Assembly: GCA_002495535.1 (NCBI GenBank)
Contig: DAFX01000038.1
Span: 2,439-61,713, forward strand
Direction of reading: 5' to 3'
DNA length: 59,275 bases
Source: Euryarchaeota archaeon UBA433
Lineage (GTDB): Archaea > Thermoplasmatota > Poseidoniia > Poseidoniales > Poseidoniaceae
How positions within the stretch are numbered: the stretch's first letter is position 1; the number at the start of each line of letters is the position of its first letter. The notes under the pieces were generated by a model. That model did not search any database and was not told where the DNA came from. It worked only from the letters and a program-made list of their open reading frames with translations. The translations under genes and the position numbers were made by a program. Below, piece after piece: positions 15,672-23,465 of the stretch.

Positions 15672-17618
15672 GTGCACATTATTTTGTGCGAGCGCGGGAA
15701 GCCGGTGAACCATATGCGCCTGACATTTAAAGAACTGAAAGACCAAATTGCCAAAGTTGTACCAAAGGATATCCCTTACACGGTTGAACTCGAAGCAGGA
15801 AACATTGCAATTGTGACCCCAGTGCCAGCCAAGTTTGGCGGCGGCGAGGGTCTGATTGGTAAAATCGCCAAGCGCGTGAAGCGGAAGATTGTCCTTCGAC
15901 CCGATGAATCAATTATGAAGAGCGAAGAAGAAGCAAAAAAGTTGATTCACGAAATTGTCCCCGAGGAGGCAGAAATCTCCAACCTTTACTTTGATTCCTG
16001 CTACCGAGAAATCATCATCCAATGCATGAACCCTGGTGAAGCAGTCGGGCGACGTGGTGCAAATTTGAATGCGATCCGTGACCAAACTGGATGGCTTGTC
16101 AAGGTTGAGCGCACTTCTCCCATCATCTCCAAAACAGTTCATGATATCAGGGGCTACAGGCAAGTGAACGCCAAAGAACGCCGAAAGTTGCTCAAGGATT
16201 TCGGACTGAATATTCACCGCCCACAACGACCAGGTTCTGCTTGGGCTCGTGTGACCGCGCTTGGGTCTTACCGAGAAGTTGGCCGTGCTTGTCATTTTGT
16301 TACCACCAATGAATCTCGTGTCATGATTGATGTTGGTGTGAACATCGCATCCGACACCGATCCAATGCCTTACTTCACCGCACCAGAAGCTCTTCCACTC
16401 GAGAAGTTGGATGCAGTCGTTTTGACTCACTCCCACTTGGACCACGCCGGTATGTTGCCGGTTCTGTTCAAGTATGGATACCGAGGGCCCGTGTACTGCA
16501 CCCCTCCAACCCGTGACTTGATGCTGCTTCTGCAAACTGACTACCTCAAAGTTGGCGGTTCTGAAGGCAAGCGAGCGCCCTACGATATGGAAGACATTCG
16601 CACCTGCATGAAGCACGTTGTTGATGTGGACTGGGGCGAAACCACTGACATTGCCCCCGACATCAAGTTGACCTTCTCGAATGCAGGTCACATCCTTGGT
16701 TCCTCAGCGGTCCACCTTCACATTGGCGAAGGAAAGCACAACATCGTCTTCAGTGGCGACCAAAAATACGAGAAGTCGTGGCTGTTTGATGCCGCTAACA
16801 CCCGCTTCCCTCGCGTCGAGACCTTGGTCATCGAATCGACCTATGGCGCATCTGGTGACTACCAACCTTCTCGCCAAGAGGCAAATCAAGAATTGCAGGA
16901 CATCGTTTCGAGAACCATCTCCCGTGGTGGAAAGTTGATCTGTCCAGTGTTTGCCGTTGGTCGAAGTCAAGAAGTGATGATTGCGATCGACGAATTGTTC
17001 CGATCTGGTCAAGTCAAACCGGTTCCGGTGTGGCTGGATGGAATGATCCAAGAGGCGACAGCAATACACGCCTCACACCCAGACTACCTCACCAGCAGTT
17101 TGCGTAAATCCCTGCTCAAGGACGATGGCGAAAACCCATTCACCAGTGAATGGTTCAGGCCTGTGAAGGGTCGAGAACTCCGTGAAAGCATCATTATGGA
17201 CAACTCACCATGCATCGTTTTGGCCACATCTGGTATGCTCAACGGTGGCCCAGTCATGGAATACTTTAGACACTGGGCGCATGAAGACCGCAACTCGCTC
17301 TGCTTCGTCGGCTACCAAGCAGAAGGAACACTCGGCCGCCGCCTTCAGAAAGGATTTGGAGAAGTACCAATGGTCATCGATGGTAAAACTGAGATTGTCA
17401 AGATTGGTTGTGAAATGGTCACCATCGATGGTTTCTCTGGCCACTCAGACCGACGCCAACTGTTGGATTTCGTCGATCAGTTGTCACCCAAACCAAAGAA
17501 CATTATTTGCCATCACGGCGATTACCACAAGTGCAACGAATTGGGTCACACCCTTCGAGAACGTTACAAGTGCAGAACTTATGCACCAAAGAACCTCGAA
17601 ACTGTACGCCTTCTTTGA
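15672..17618 (+). CDS. KH-domain beta-CASP ribonuclease aCPSF1 (FttA)
   Basis: A 648-residue zinc-dependent ribonuclease related to CPSF73. In archaea it is the factor that cuts nascent RNA and ends transcription. Order of parts: an N-terminal KH-like region and a second KH domain with GEAVGRRGANLNAI (about 122-135), the metallo-beta-lactamase core with HSHLDH at 253-258, GHILGSS, SGD and the beta-CASP insert with VIESTYG and PVFAVGRSQE. The last MBL histidines follow (GFSGHSD and ICHHGDYHKC). The length fits the family. The GTG start is supported by AGGAGGT just upstream. It follows psmB and ends where a small membrane-protein gene on the other strand ends. Confidence 0.96.
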   Translation: MHIILCERGKPVNHMRLTFKELKDQIAKVVPKDIPYTVELEAGNIAIVTPVPAKFGGGEGLIGKIAKRVKRKIVLRPDESIMKSEEEAKKLIHEIVPEEAEISNLYFDSCYREIIIQCMNPGEAVGRRGANLNAIRDQTGWLVKVERTSPIISKTVHDIRGYRQVNAKERRKLLKDFGLNIHRPQRPGSAWARVTALGSYREVGRACHFVTTNESRVMIDVGVNIASDTDPMPYFTAPEALPLEKLDAVVLTHSHLDHAGMLPVLFKYGYRGPVYCTPPTRDLMLLLQTDYLKVGGSEGKRAPYDMEDIRTCMKHVVDVDWGETTDIAPDIKLTFSNAGHILGSSAVHLHIGEGKHNIVFSGDQKYEKSWLFDAANTRFPRVETLVIESTYGASGDYQPSRQEANQELQDIVSRTISRGGKLICPVFAVGRSQEVMIAIDELFRSGQVKPVPVWLDGMIQEATAIHASHPDYLTSSLRKSLLKDDGENPFTSEWFRPVKGRELRESIIMDNSPCIVLATSGMLNGGPVMEYFRHWAHEDRNSLCFVGYQAEGTLGRRLQKGFGEVPMVIDGKTEIVKIGCEMVTIDGFSGHSDRRQLLDFVDQLSPKPKNIICHHGDYHKCNELGHTLRERYKCRTYAPKNLETVRLL

Positions 17619-17927
17619 TCAGAAAAGTGGAACGTCAATCCCCGCCTCAAGCGGATCAGGAAGATGCTGTTGTGCTTCGGGTTCACTCTGTTCCATCGAC
17701 TTAGCACTTCGTCCTATAGAATGTTCAGCGCGGATGACAGTCGCACCTTTTTCTGGTGAAGCCTGGGTGCTGTTGAACAGGAACCAGATGAACGAGCCCA
17801 GAATAAGCGAGATTGCGAGGACCATGAACACGATGGTCGATCCGCCGCGCAGCACATTAAGCACAACAGCAGCGCATACGGCCCCAAGTGCGGTGGTCGC
17901 CAACAGCGTCCTCGAATTCACCACCAT
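17619..17927 (-). CDS. Small two-helix membrane protein, unknown
   Basis: A protein of about 102 residues with two hydrophobic segments (LLATTALGAVCAAVVLNVL and IVFMVLAISLILGSFIWFLF) and a hydrophilic, acidic C-terminal tail. I do not recognise it. An alternative start at 17981 adds 18 residues and shares a CATG with the start of the divergent gene, so the inner ATG is preferred. It converges on aCPSF1 with no gap. Confidence 0.55.
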   Translation of the reverse strand: MVVNSRTLLATTALGAVCAAVVLNVLRGGSTIVFMVLAISLILGSFIWFLFNSTQASPEKGATVIRAEHSIGRSAKSMEQSEPEAQQHLPDPLEAGIDVPLF

Positions 17928-17979
17928 GCCTAGGCTAGGACCAAGGTGTTCATGAACCCGTTGCGTCTGTCTTAGCACC

Positions 17980-18639
17980 ATGTACTCAAATGACGCCGCC
18001 CGCTCCAGTTCCGCTGCTTGCCCCGGATGGTTGATGACTGCGGTTGCGCCATGGGGCGAAAATGCAGAAGATGCTTACGACCAAGGCCTGGTTGAACTCG
18101 GTCTTGGCGACGCCCGCCTCATTGAAATGAAGGGCGCCATGTTACCTCTTGGTTTTGGAGCAACAGCCCCCCAACCCCTCCCAATGGGGTCGCTGGTTGA
18201 ATGCCACCTCGCAACCGCCTATGCGTGGAATGGGTCGACCGCTTGTGCCGGCGTTGCATGGGCTTCATGCACGACACCCGAAGGGGATGAATGTGCGATT
18301 GTGGCAACCATTTCGACGACTAAGGATTACGAAGAAACATCGTTGCTGCTTCGTAGAAACTTACAGCGGCGTTTGGCCAGTAGAGATTTAGAAGTCAAAT
18401 CCTTTGATGTTGCTGTGGATGAAGTCACAGCCGCAAACGATCATCATGGCGTAGCAATGGCCGCTCTTATTCTTCCGAATTCTTTGTCACTTGGTGCGAG
18501 AACTGGAACTGGAAAGGTGAGGGGTGGATTGACCAGAAAGGCTGCAGAAACGCCACAAAAGCGAGTGGACGTCAAAGCACCAGCAGCACCAGCGCTTCGC
18601 CCAGGTTCCAAGAAGCAGAACACGGACTTTTCACTTTGA
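17980..18639 (+). CDS. Pyruvoyl-dependent arginine decarboxylase homologue without the cleavage site
   Basis: A 219-residue protein whose residues about 17-165 follow the PvlArgDC fold: an N-terminal strand and helix (NAEDAYDQGLVELGLGDARLIEM), a LPMGSLVECHLATAYAW segment, ATPEGD-like turn and YEET helix, and the C-terminal HHGVAMAALIL strand. True PvlArgDC proteins cut themselves between two serines in a strand ending xSS(I/V)xP to make the pyruvoyl cofactor. Here that place reads EMKGAMLPLG (49-58), with no Ser. The protein therefore cannot form a pyruvoyl group at the usual position and is probably not a decarboxylase. A basic, Ala/Pro tail of about 50 residues follows. Function unknown; a structural or regulatory role is possible. 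Confidence 0.62.
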   Translation: MYSNDAARSSSAACPGWLMTAVAPWGENAEDAYDQGLVELGLGDARLIEMKGAMLPLGFGATAPQPLPMGSLVECHLATAYAWNGSTACAGVAWASCTTPEGDECAIVATISTTKDYEETSLLLRRNLQRRLASRDLEVKSFDVAVDEVTAANDHHGVAMAALILPNSLSLGARTGTGKVRGGLTRKAAETPQKRVDVKAPAAPALRPGSKKQNTDFSL

Positions 18640-18676
18640 AAGAAGTCTTGAAAGACCCTAGACCCTAACACGGTGT

Positions 18677-19117
18677 ATGGGCAATGGAAGTTTCAACGTC
18701 ATCCGATGCCCTGCTTGCTCCACCTGTCACGGGCGCAAAGGCGCTCCTGGTTCGTGCCCACATTGCGGGCAACATTTGGGTGAGCACGGCGAGGTTCTGA
18801 AGACCGTCCATTCCGCTGAAGCCTTGCGAATTGAAGTGTCCTTAGCTAACACGCCTGCCGAACTCCGGGATGCATTGCGGCAACGAATCAAAGGCAACCA
18901 ACCCCTCTCTCAACTGAATGAAGAAACCCCTTCGAGAATCATGGGGAAATGGGTGGTTGACTCGAAAAATGCAGAGGGTGTGCTCACGGTCCAGTCCGTT
19001 CAGCGAACTCTTGATCAAAACCACTCAAATTTGGATGCGGTTGAGGTTATTGAACAAGCTGAGGTGCAAGGAATGCTCGTACGAGTTGACGAGGTCCGGT
19101 GGATGCTCCTTGAGTGA
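18677..19117 (+). CDS. Zinc-ribbon protein, unknown
   Basis: A 146-residue protein with a four-cysteine zinc ribbon at its N terminus (CPACSTCHGRKG, CPHCG; C11, C14, C27 and C30 by count), followed by two small alpha/beta modules with no recognised relative. The spelling CxxC-x12-CxxC is typical of archaeal nucleic-acid or protein-binding ribbons. It follows the PvlArgDC homologue by 37 bases on the same strand and precedes tRNA-Pro. Confidence 0.6.
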   Translation: MGNGSFNVIRCPACSTCHGRKGAPGSCPHCGQHLGEHGEVLKTVHSAEALRIEVSLANTPAELRDALRQRIKGNQPLSQLNEETPSRIMGKWVVDSKNAEGVLTVQSVQRTLDQNHSNLDAVEVIEQAEVQGMLVRVDEVRWMLLE

Positions 19118-19152
19118 ACTTCATAGGTAGGACCTCGTGGGACGGAATGCAA

Positions 19153-19230
19153 GGGCGATTGGGTTAGCTTGGCCTATACTCGGGCGTTTGGGACGCTTGG
19201 ACCCAGGTTCAAATCCTGGATCGCCCACCA
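19153..19230 (+). tRNA. tRNA-Pro (UGG)
   Basis: Acceptor arms GGGCGAT and ATCGCCC pair fully. The anticodon stem is GGGCG with CGCTT (two G-U pairs) and the loop is TTTGGGA, giving anticodon UGG. The T arm is CCAGG-TTCAAAT-CCTGG. The discriminator A is followed by an encoded CCA. No intron is seen. Confidence 0.95.
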
Positions 19231-19244
19231 GCATTCATGTGAAT

Positions 19245-19574
19245 TCATTCTGGAAGAATGATTTCATGGACCCACAAAATGTGGTATCCAAATTGAGTTT
19301 TTATGAACCCTTGCGGGATCGTTTCGGGCTCCATTGCCCATACAGCGTCTTCGAAATCTTGTACCATTTGTCCTTCAACAAATTCGCCCAAATCACCTTT
19401 TTTGCTCGCACTCGAACAGTTGGAATATTTTTTGGCGAGTTTTTTGAACACCTTGAGCGGTCGCTTTGCCGTCTGGATTTGCTCTAAGATGCTACGCGCA
19501 TCAGGCTTAGCTGCAACGAGAATGTGCCGTACGTGGGCCTTTCTCGGCTTACGTCGCTTGTCGTGCCTTCGCAT
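19245..19574 (-). CDS. Parvulin-type peptidyl-prolyl isomerase
   Basis: A 109-residue single-domain parvulin (rotamase, PpiC/Pin1-like) that speeds cis-trans isomerisation of prolyl bonds. Family marks: RHILV near the N terminus with the first active-site His, a KKGDLGEFVEGQMVQDFEDAVW block, and TQFGYHILWV near the C terminus with the second His. A basic N-terminal stretch (MRRHDKRRKPRKA) but no signal peptide places it in the cytoplasm. Its start overlaps the end of the glycosyltransferase gene by about 26 bases. Confidence 0.9.
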   Translation of the reverse strand: MRRHDKRRKPRKAHVRHILVAAKPDARSILEQIQTAKRPLKVFKKLAKKYSNCSSASKKGDLGEFVEGQMVQDFEDAVWAMEPETIPQGFIKTQFGYHILWVHEIILPE

Positions 19575-20487
19575 TCAACCTCAACTCCTGTACCGTTCGT
19601 GTTGCTGACCTGTCAAAAAAGTGTGCCACGCCCCAAGCCACCAGCGTCAATACAAACGGGGGGCATCCTCGCAGTACCAATTCACGTTCGATGTCGGTGC
19701 TGTAGCCCGGAATTAGGGCGATCCAACCTATGGCGTAGGCGATGAATGCGAACAACGTATGGGGCGTCACGTTTCGATTGAAGAGCCAAGCAAAATTCCG
19801 ACGGTGGTGCTCAAGTCCCATCATCACGCTGACCGAGGTAAAGAAACTCAACGGGCGAATCCCCGATTTTTCCTCTCCATACACCGAACGAACCGGAACC
19901 TCACGGATTCGCCAGCCGCCTCGGGCGAGGTTGATCAACCAGAAGTTGGGGTAGCCGTACCCTTTCCACGACCGGTTCCAAGGCCATGCCTCAAGCACTT
20001 CCGAGGCGGTTGCCGTGTAACCACATTGAGGGTCGTGTATTTTTTGTCCGGCGGCCAGAGTTGTTGCAAATGAAAGCACTTTGCTTGCCCAACGGCGTTG
20101 AGATGGCATTCCTTTTGCACCATCTAAATGGTCGAAACGGTTGCCTTTGGAGTGGTCGCACATTCCTGCGAGCACTGGAGCAATCACTTCGGCGAGGTCT
20201 CTAGGGTCCATCTGACCGTCACCCGCCATCACAGCGCTGACAAATGGTTGATCGAAATGGCTGAGGAGCGTTTGATGGCCGACATCGATGGCTGCGCCGA
20301 CACCAAGGCCAGCGAGCATCACTTCGAGCACTTCGCAAGGTGGTTTAGCAGCTTTGATCTCCGATGTTGTTGAATCGGTCGAACCGTCATTGACCACAAC
20401 GATGCAGTCGACAAATGATGGCATGGTCTCAATGACTTTGCGAATAAATGGGGCTTCATTGCGCGCCGGGACGACAACACCAATCAT
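19549..20487 (-). CDS. Glycosyltransferase family 2
   Basis: A 312-residue GT-A fold enzyme. The nucleotide-sugar site is NDGSTDST near residues 33-40 and the metal-binding motif appears as AGDGQMDPRDL (about 88-98). A C-terminal part with one or two hydrophobic segments (FAFIAYAIGWIALI, FVLTLVAWGVAHFF) resembles enzymes that act on dolichyl phosphate at the membrane. The start at 20487 is chosen since GGAGGGAGGG lies directly before it; an ATG five codons earlier is the alternative. It likely supplies sugars for surface glycans. It overlaps the start of the parvulin gene and diverges from a degenerate relative. Confidence 0.88.
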   Translation of the reverse strand: MIGVVVPARNEAPFIRKVIETMPSFVDCIVVVNDGSTDSTTSEIKAAKPPCEVLEVMLAGLGVGAAIDVGHQTLLSHFDQPFVSAVMAGDGQMDPRDLAEVIAPVLAGMCDHSKGNRFDHLDGAKGMPSQRRWASKVLSFATTLAAGQKIHDPQCGYTATASEVLEAWPWNRSWKGYGYPNFWLINLARGGWRIREVPVRSVYGEEKSGIRPLSFFTSVSVMMGLEHHRRNFAWLFNRNVTPHTLFAFIAYAIGWIALIPGYSTDIERELVLRGCPPFVLTLVAWGVAHFFDRSATRTVQELRLNAKARQAT

Positions 20488-20649
20488 TCGCCCTCCCTCC
20501 ATGATTCACCGTGCGCTAAGGGCCTCAAGAACCTGCCCAATAGCAACTGGCTCGCTGACGAGTTCTGCATAAAGGGCGGTTGCAAGCGTTGTTGTTTGAG
20601 AGGTTTGATAGGTGGAAGGCATAGCATACGAGCCGTGGCAGGCATCTCT

Positions 20650-21468
20650 ATGCGCATCGTCCTCATTGGGAGGGACATCGAATTACGAGTTGTCTCGCTC
20701 ATTGTACGTGCTAGAGAAGTTTCAGATGAAGTGGTGTTTGTCGATCTTGGTTCGAACGACGCCACTGTGGAGCTGGCCCAAGAAGTTGGTTGTCAGTCCT
20801 TGCATTTTACAGAACAGCTGAACGCCGTTGAACTCGCCAAGTTTCTCATTACGAGCCCTCTCGAACCAGCAAAGACCACGCTTGCAATCCAAGTGACTGA
20901 TGCCTGGAAACTGCAAGACATCTCCCTTTCCATCAACCGAGCTAGGGAACTTTGGGATCTCCATCTTTCATACGAAGCACAGCCTGATGAAGAGCCTCAG
21001 GTCGAAGACCCAATTTTGGCAGATTTGACCCTACGCCACATCGTCATGACCCAATCAGGCATGAAGGCCATTGCTGCAGTTGGGAACGAAGACACGCAGG
21101 AGTCCCTGGATGAAACCTTACGTGTCCGTATCGTTCGTGCTGCGAACAATGTCAAGATCACTCAACGTGAATCCCTGGCAACAGCATCTAAATTTGCCCA
21201 ATTGTTCTATTGGATGCTGGAGACAAAACACCCATTGTTGTTGTTTGGAATACCAGGTATTGTGTTGTTTATCCTCGGTTATCGCCTTTCTGGAAACATT
21301 GTTGGAGCCCTGGAAGAAATTAACTCAACATCAATCGGAGTCACATTGGCAACGATTGCGATGACCTTGATTGGTTTGTTCAGCATCATGGTCGCCCTCA
21401 TCCTCTACATCATGGGCAAGCAAGTGGAGCAAATACAATCGCAGTACGATTGGCCATCACGCAACTGA
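20650..21468 (+). CDS. Degenerate glycosyltransferase-2-like membrane protein
   Basis: A 272-residue protein with the outline of a dolichyl-phosphate-mannose-synthase-like enzyme but without its active site. The N-terminal strands (MRIVLIG, VVFVDLGSNDATVELAQEVGC) imitate the GT-A nucleotide site where the active relatives have DDGSxD; the second DxD motif is absent. The C-terminal 90 residues contain two membrane helices starting MLETKHPLLLFGIPGI, very similar to the tail of the GT2 enzyme at 35999-36943 (SQKKPLLVLGLPGI). A likely reading is a pseudo-transferase kept for binding or regulation. Its stop overlaps the start of the HAD gene (TGATG). Confidence 0.6.
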   Translation: MRIVLIGRDIELRVVSLIVRAREVSDEVVFVDLGSNDATVELAQEVGCQSLHFTEQLNAVELAKFLITSPLEPAKTTLAIQVTDAWKLQDISLSINRARELWDLHLSYEAQPDEEPQVEDPILADLTLRHIVMTQSGMKAIAAVGNEDTQESLDETLRVRIVRAANNVKITQRESLATASKFAQLFYWMLETKHPLLLFGIPGIVLFILGYRLSGNIVGALEEINSTSIGVTLATIAMTLIGLFSIMVALILYIMGKQVEQIQSQYDWPSRN

Positions 21469-22283
21469 TGACAGAGAGTTTGATAGCGGAGCGGAATCAA
21501 TTGTCGTCAATGCAGCCCAATCGACTCGTATGTTTGGACATGGACCGTGTTCTTGTCGATCACCTCTCTACGTGGCAATTTGTCTATGATCGCCTTGGCA
21601 TCTCCAACGATGAATCCTTTGAACTGTACAACCAAGGGCTTCTCGATGAATGGGATTGGATCAAACTTGACATTGCACTCATCAAAGAGAGTCGAAAGGA
21701 CGGTCCGATGGTCACCGACGCTGAACTTCGCGGCCTCATGGAAGGCATGCCGATGATGAAGTACTGGAAAGAATTGATCAGGGATCTACTCGACAATAAT
21801 TTCCTTGTCGCCATCGTGAGCGGTGGCTTGCAACAAACTGCACGAGATATCGCAGCTCAATTTCCCTCGGATGAGCCATGGAAGCGACGCTGGGGCGGCA
21901 TTGACCGGTTCACATCACAACGGTTCGGTGACGGGAATGACACCAAACTTCACGTCTTTACCAACGGTTGGTTGCAGGGGGCTTCAACGGCTGATGGCGA
22001 CCACCAGATTGCTGATTTCGGTCGTTATCAAGTGCAAATGGATGGCAAGGGTTCGGTTGTCAAAATGCTTCAAAGAAGGCTCGATGTCACAAAGGAAAAC
22101 ACAGCCTCAGTCGGAGATTCTGCAGGCGACATCAGCATGTTTCAACAGTCCGGATTACCCATTTGTTTCAATCCCTGGGACGACCGCCCTAAGGCTCACG
22201 CGACCCACATCGTTGAAGAGAAAGATCTTGAAATTGTCAAGAATCTTATCTTCGAGCATTTCCAAATCGGTCCAACATCTTGA
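21468..22283 (+). CDS. HAD-superfamily phosphatase (phosphoserine-phosphatase-like)
   Basis: A 271-residue HAD hydrolase. Motif I is DMDRV at about 24-28 (D24 nucleophile, D26 acid/base), motif II is VSGG in the AIVSGGLQQTA segment, and motif IV is VGDSAGDISMF, giving the metal-binding aspartates. A helical cap between motifs I and II is the type seen in phosphoserine phosphatase relatives. The start at 21468 overlaps the preceding stop (TGATG), so the two genes are translationally coupled. Substrate is unknown; coupling to a glycosyltransferase-like gene hints at a sugar or lipid phosphate. Confidence 0.8.
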   Translation: MTESLIAERNQLSSMQPNRLVCLDMDRVLVDHLSTWQFVYDRLGISNDESFELYNQGLLDEWDWIKLDIALIKESRKDGPMVTDAELRGLMEGMPMMKYWKELIRDLLDNNFLVAIVSGGLQQTARDIAAQFPSDEPWKRRWGGIDRFTSQRFGDGNDTKLHVFTNGWLQGASTADGDHQIADFGRYQVQMDGKGSVVKMLQRRLDVTKENTASVGDSAGDISMFQQSGLPICFNPWDDRPKAHATHIVEEKDLEIVKNLIFEHFQIGPTS

Positions 22284-22308
22284 TGAACCACGCTGGCAAA
22301 GTCACTTC

Positions 22309-22416
22309 ATGCTCGGAGATGACTTGCTGACCTCAATTTGCCCTCATTGTGGATTTTTGCTTGGTGCCTTTATTCCTGGGATGCCATGCCCAGAATGTGG
22401 TGAACCGCTGCTTTAG
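22309..22416 (+). CDS. Very small zinc-ribbon protein (35 residues)
   Basis: A 35-residue frame with ICPHCG and CPECG around a hydrophobic turn, the spacing (C11, C14, C27, C30) of a complete mini zinc ribbon. It begins 25 bases after the HAD gene stops and overlaps the end of the convergent saccharopine-dehydrogenase-like gene by 4 bases. Its cysteine pattern makes it unlikely to be chance, but expression is unproven. Confidence 0.5.
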   Translation: MLGDDLLTSICPHCGFLLGAFIPGMPCPECGEPLL

Positions 22417-23456
22417 TCCGAAATGAACTGAACGCCTCTGTCCTTCATGTAGGACATGATGTGTTCCATGGCGTTTGCTGAAAGCCCTTCTGGCGGGTGA
22501 ATGCCGGGTTCAAGCCCGCATCCATCAAGAGGCCCATGTTCCAAAAAAAGAAGAGCGCAAGCCGCAGTGACCAATCCGGTTGTTCTTGCCATCGAACCAT
22601 CCCCGTCCATGCCAGAGTCCTGAACGATGGTTTTTTGCCGTGTAGTTTTGTTTGAGGCCACGACTTCCAGCCAGGTGAATTCCTCCCGCTGTGCGTCGAA
22701 CTTCCACGCATTGAGAAGATCTTCTTCTTCCATCGTTTGGCCCTCATTAAGCCAGCGATCAATGTGGCCCGGCCACCGAACGGTGTATTCTTTCATGGTC
22801 GAGCAGGGGATCGTGTCGAGCACGCTTCGCAAACCATCGGTGAGAAAAGCCTCCATGGTCCCAAAACCGTCCACTTCGATTGAGTGGCGTTCGCTCAGAG
22901 CAGGAACCTCCAGAGTGCGACCGTCAACTCGAATTCGAGCCGGCCGGGTGTATTCCTCAATGACATCAGAGGGTGAAAAAGGCGCCATGTAGGACCACTC
23001 GTCGTCCATATTGGTCGGGTTACCACCTACTTTGATGGCGACATTCTCCAACGGACCTAGCGCATTGAAGGCCTGTTTGACCAGCATGTTCGAAATGCCG
23101 GGGGCAATGCCCACATCCCAGAGAAGGACCGCATTGTTTGCAACAGCCAACGCTTGGTGTTCGTGAGGATCTTCCGCCGTGAAGGCCAAATCGATCACGT
23201 TGTGACCAGATGCAAGCAAATGTGGTCGGACCGCATCTCCAATTCGCCCGGGCAACATGTTGACGACAGTTTGCTTCGGTCCTAACTTCGCAATTTCGAC
23301 CATTGCATCGCCCTGACGAGCCTCAACGTTTGGATGGTCATGCAATGAGGCGGGGACTTCGAGGTCGATGGCGATCACGTCATGACCAGCTTCGAGCAGT
23401 CGTTCAATCACAAAACGGCCGACCAGGCCGCTCCCTAGAGCCACCACTTTTGCCAT
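22413..23456 (-). CDS. Saccharopine dehydrogenase-like oxidoreductase
   Basis: A 347-residue NAD(P)-dependent oxidoreductase of the saccharopine dehydrogenase family. The Rossmann start is VVALGSGLVGRFVIERL (GxGxxG at about 8-13) with the acidic residue IDLEV ending strand two; NMLPGRIGDAVRPHLLASG and WDVGIAPGISNML are family-typical substrate-side segments. Its length fits lysine-6-dehydrogenase or a carboxynorspermidine-dehydrogenase relative more than the long saccharopine enzymes. The substrate cannot be fixed. It reads on the minus strand immediately downstream of asnS (gap of 9 bases), so the two may share a transcript. Confidence 0.78.
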   Translation of the reverse strand: MAKVVALGSGLVGRFVIERLLEAGHDVIAIDLEVPASLHDHPNVEARQGDAMVEIAKLGPKQTVVNMLPGRIGDAVRPHLLASGHNVIDLAFTAEDPHEHQALAVANNAVLLWDVGIAPGISNMLVKQAFNALGPLENVAIKVGGNPTNMDDEWSYMAPFSPSDVIEEYTRPARIRVDGRTLEVPALSERHSIEVDGFGTMEAFLTDGLRSVLDTIPCSTMKEYTVRWPGHIDRWLNEGQTMEEEDLLNAWKFDAQREEFTWLEVVASNKTTRQKTIVQDSGMDGDGSMARTTGLVTAACALLFLEHGPLDGCGLEPGIHPPEGLSANAMEHIMSYMKDRGVQFISD

Positions 23457-23465
23457 CGGTTCACC

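Noticed and set aside
15909..16691. 260-codon open frame antisense to aCPSF1
   Set aside because: A by-product of the codon usage of aCPSF1, whose motifs are complete.
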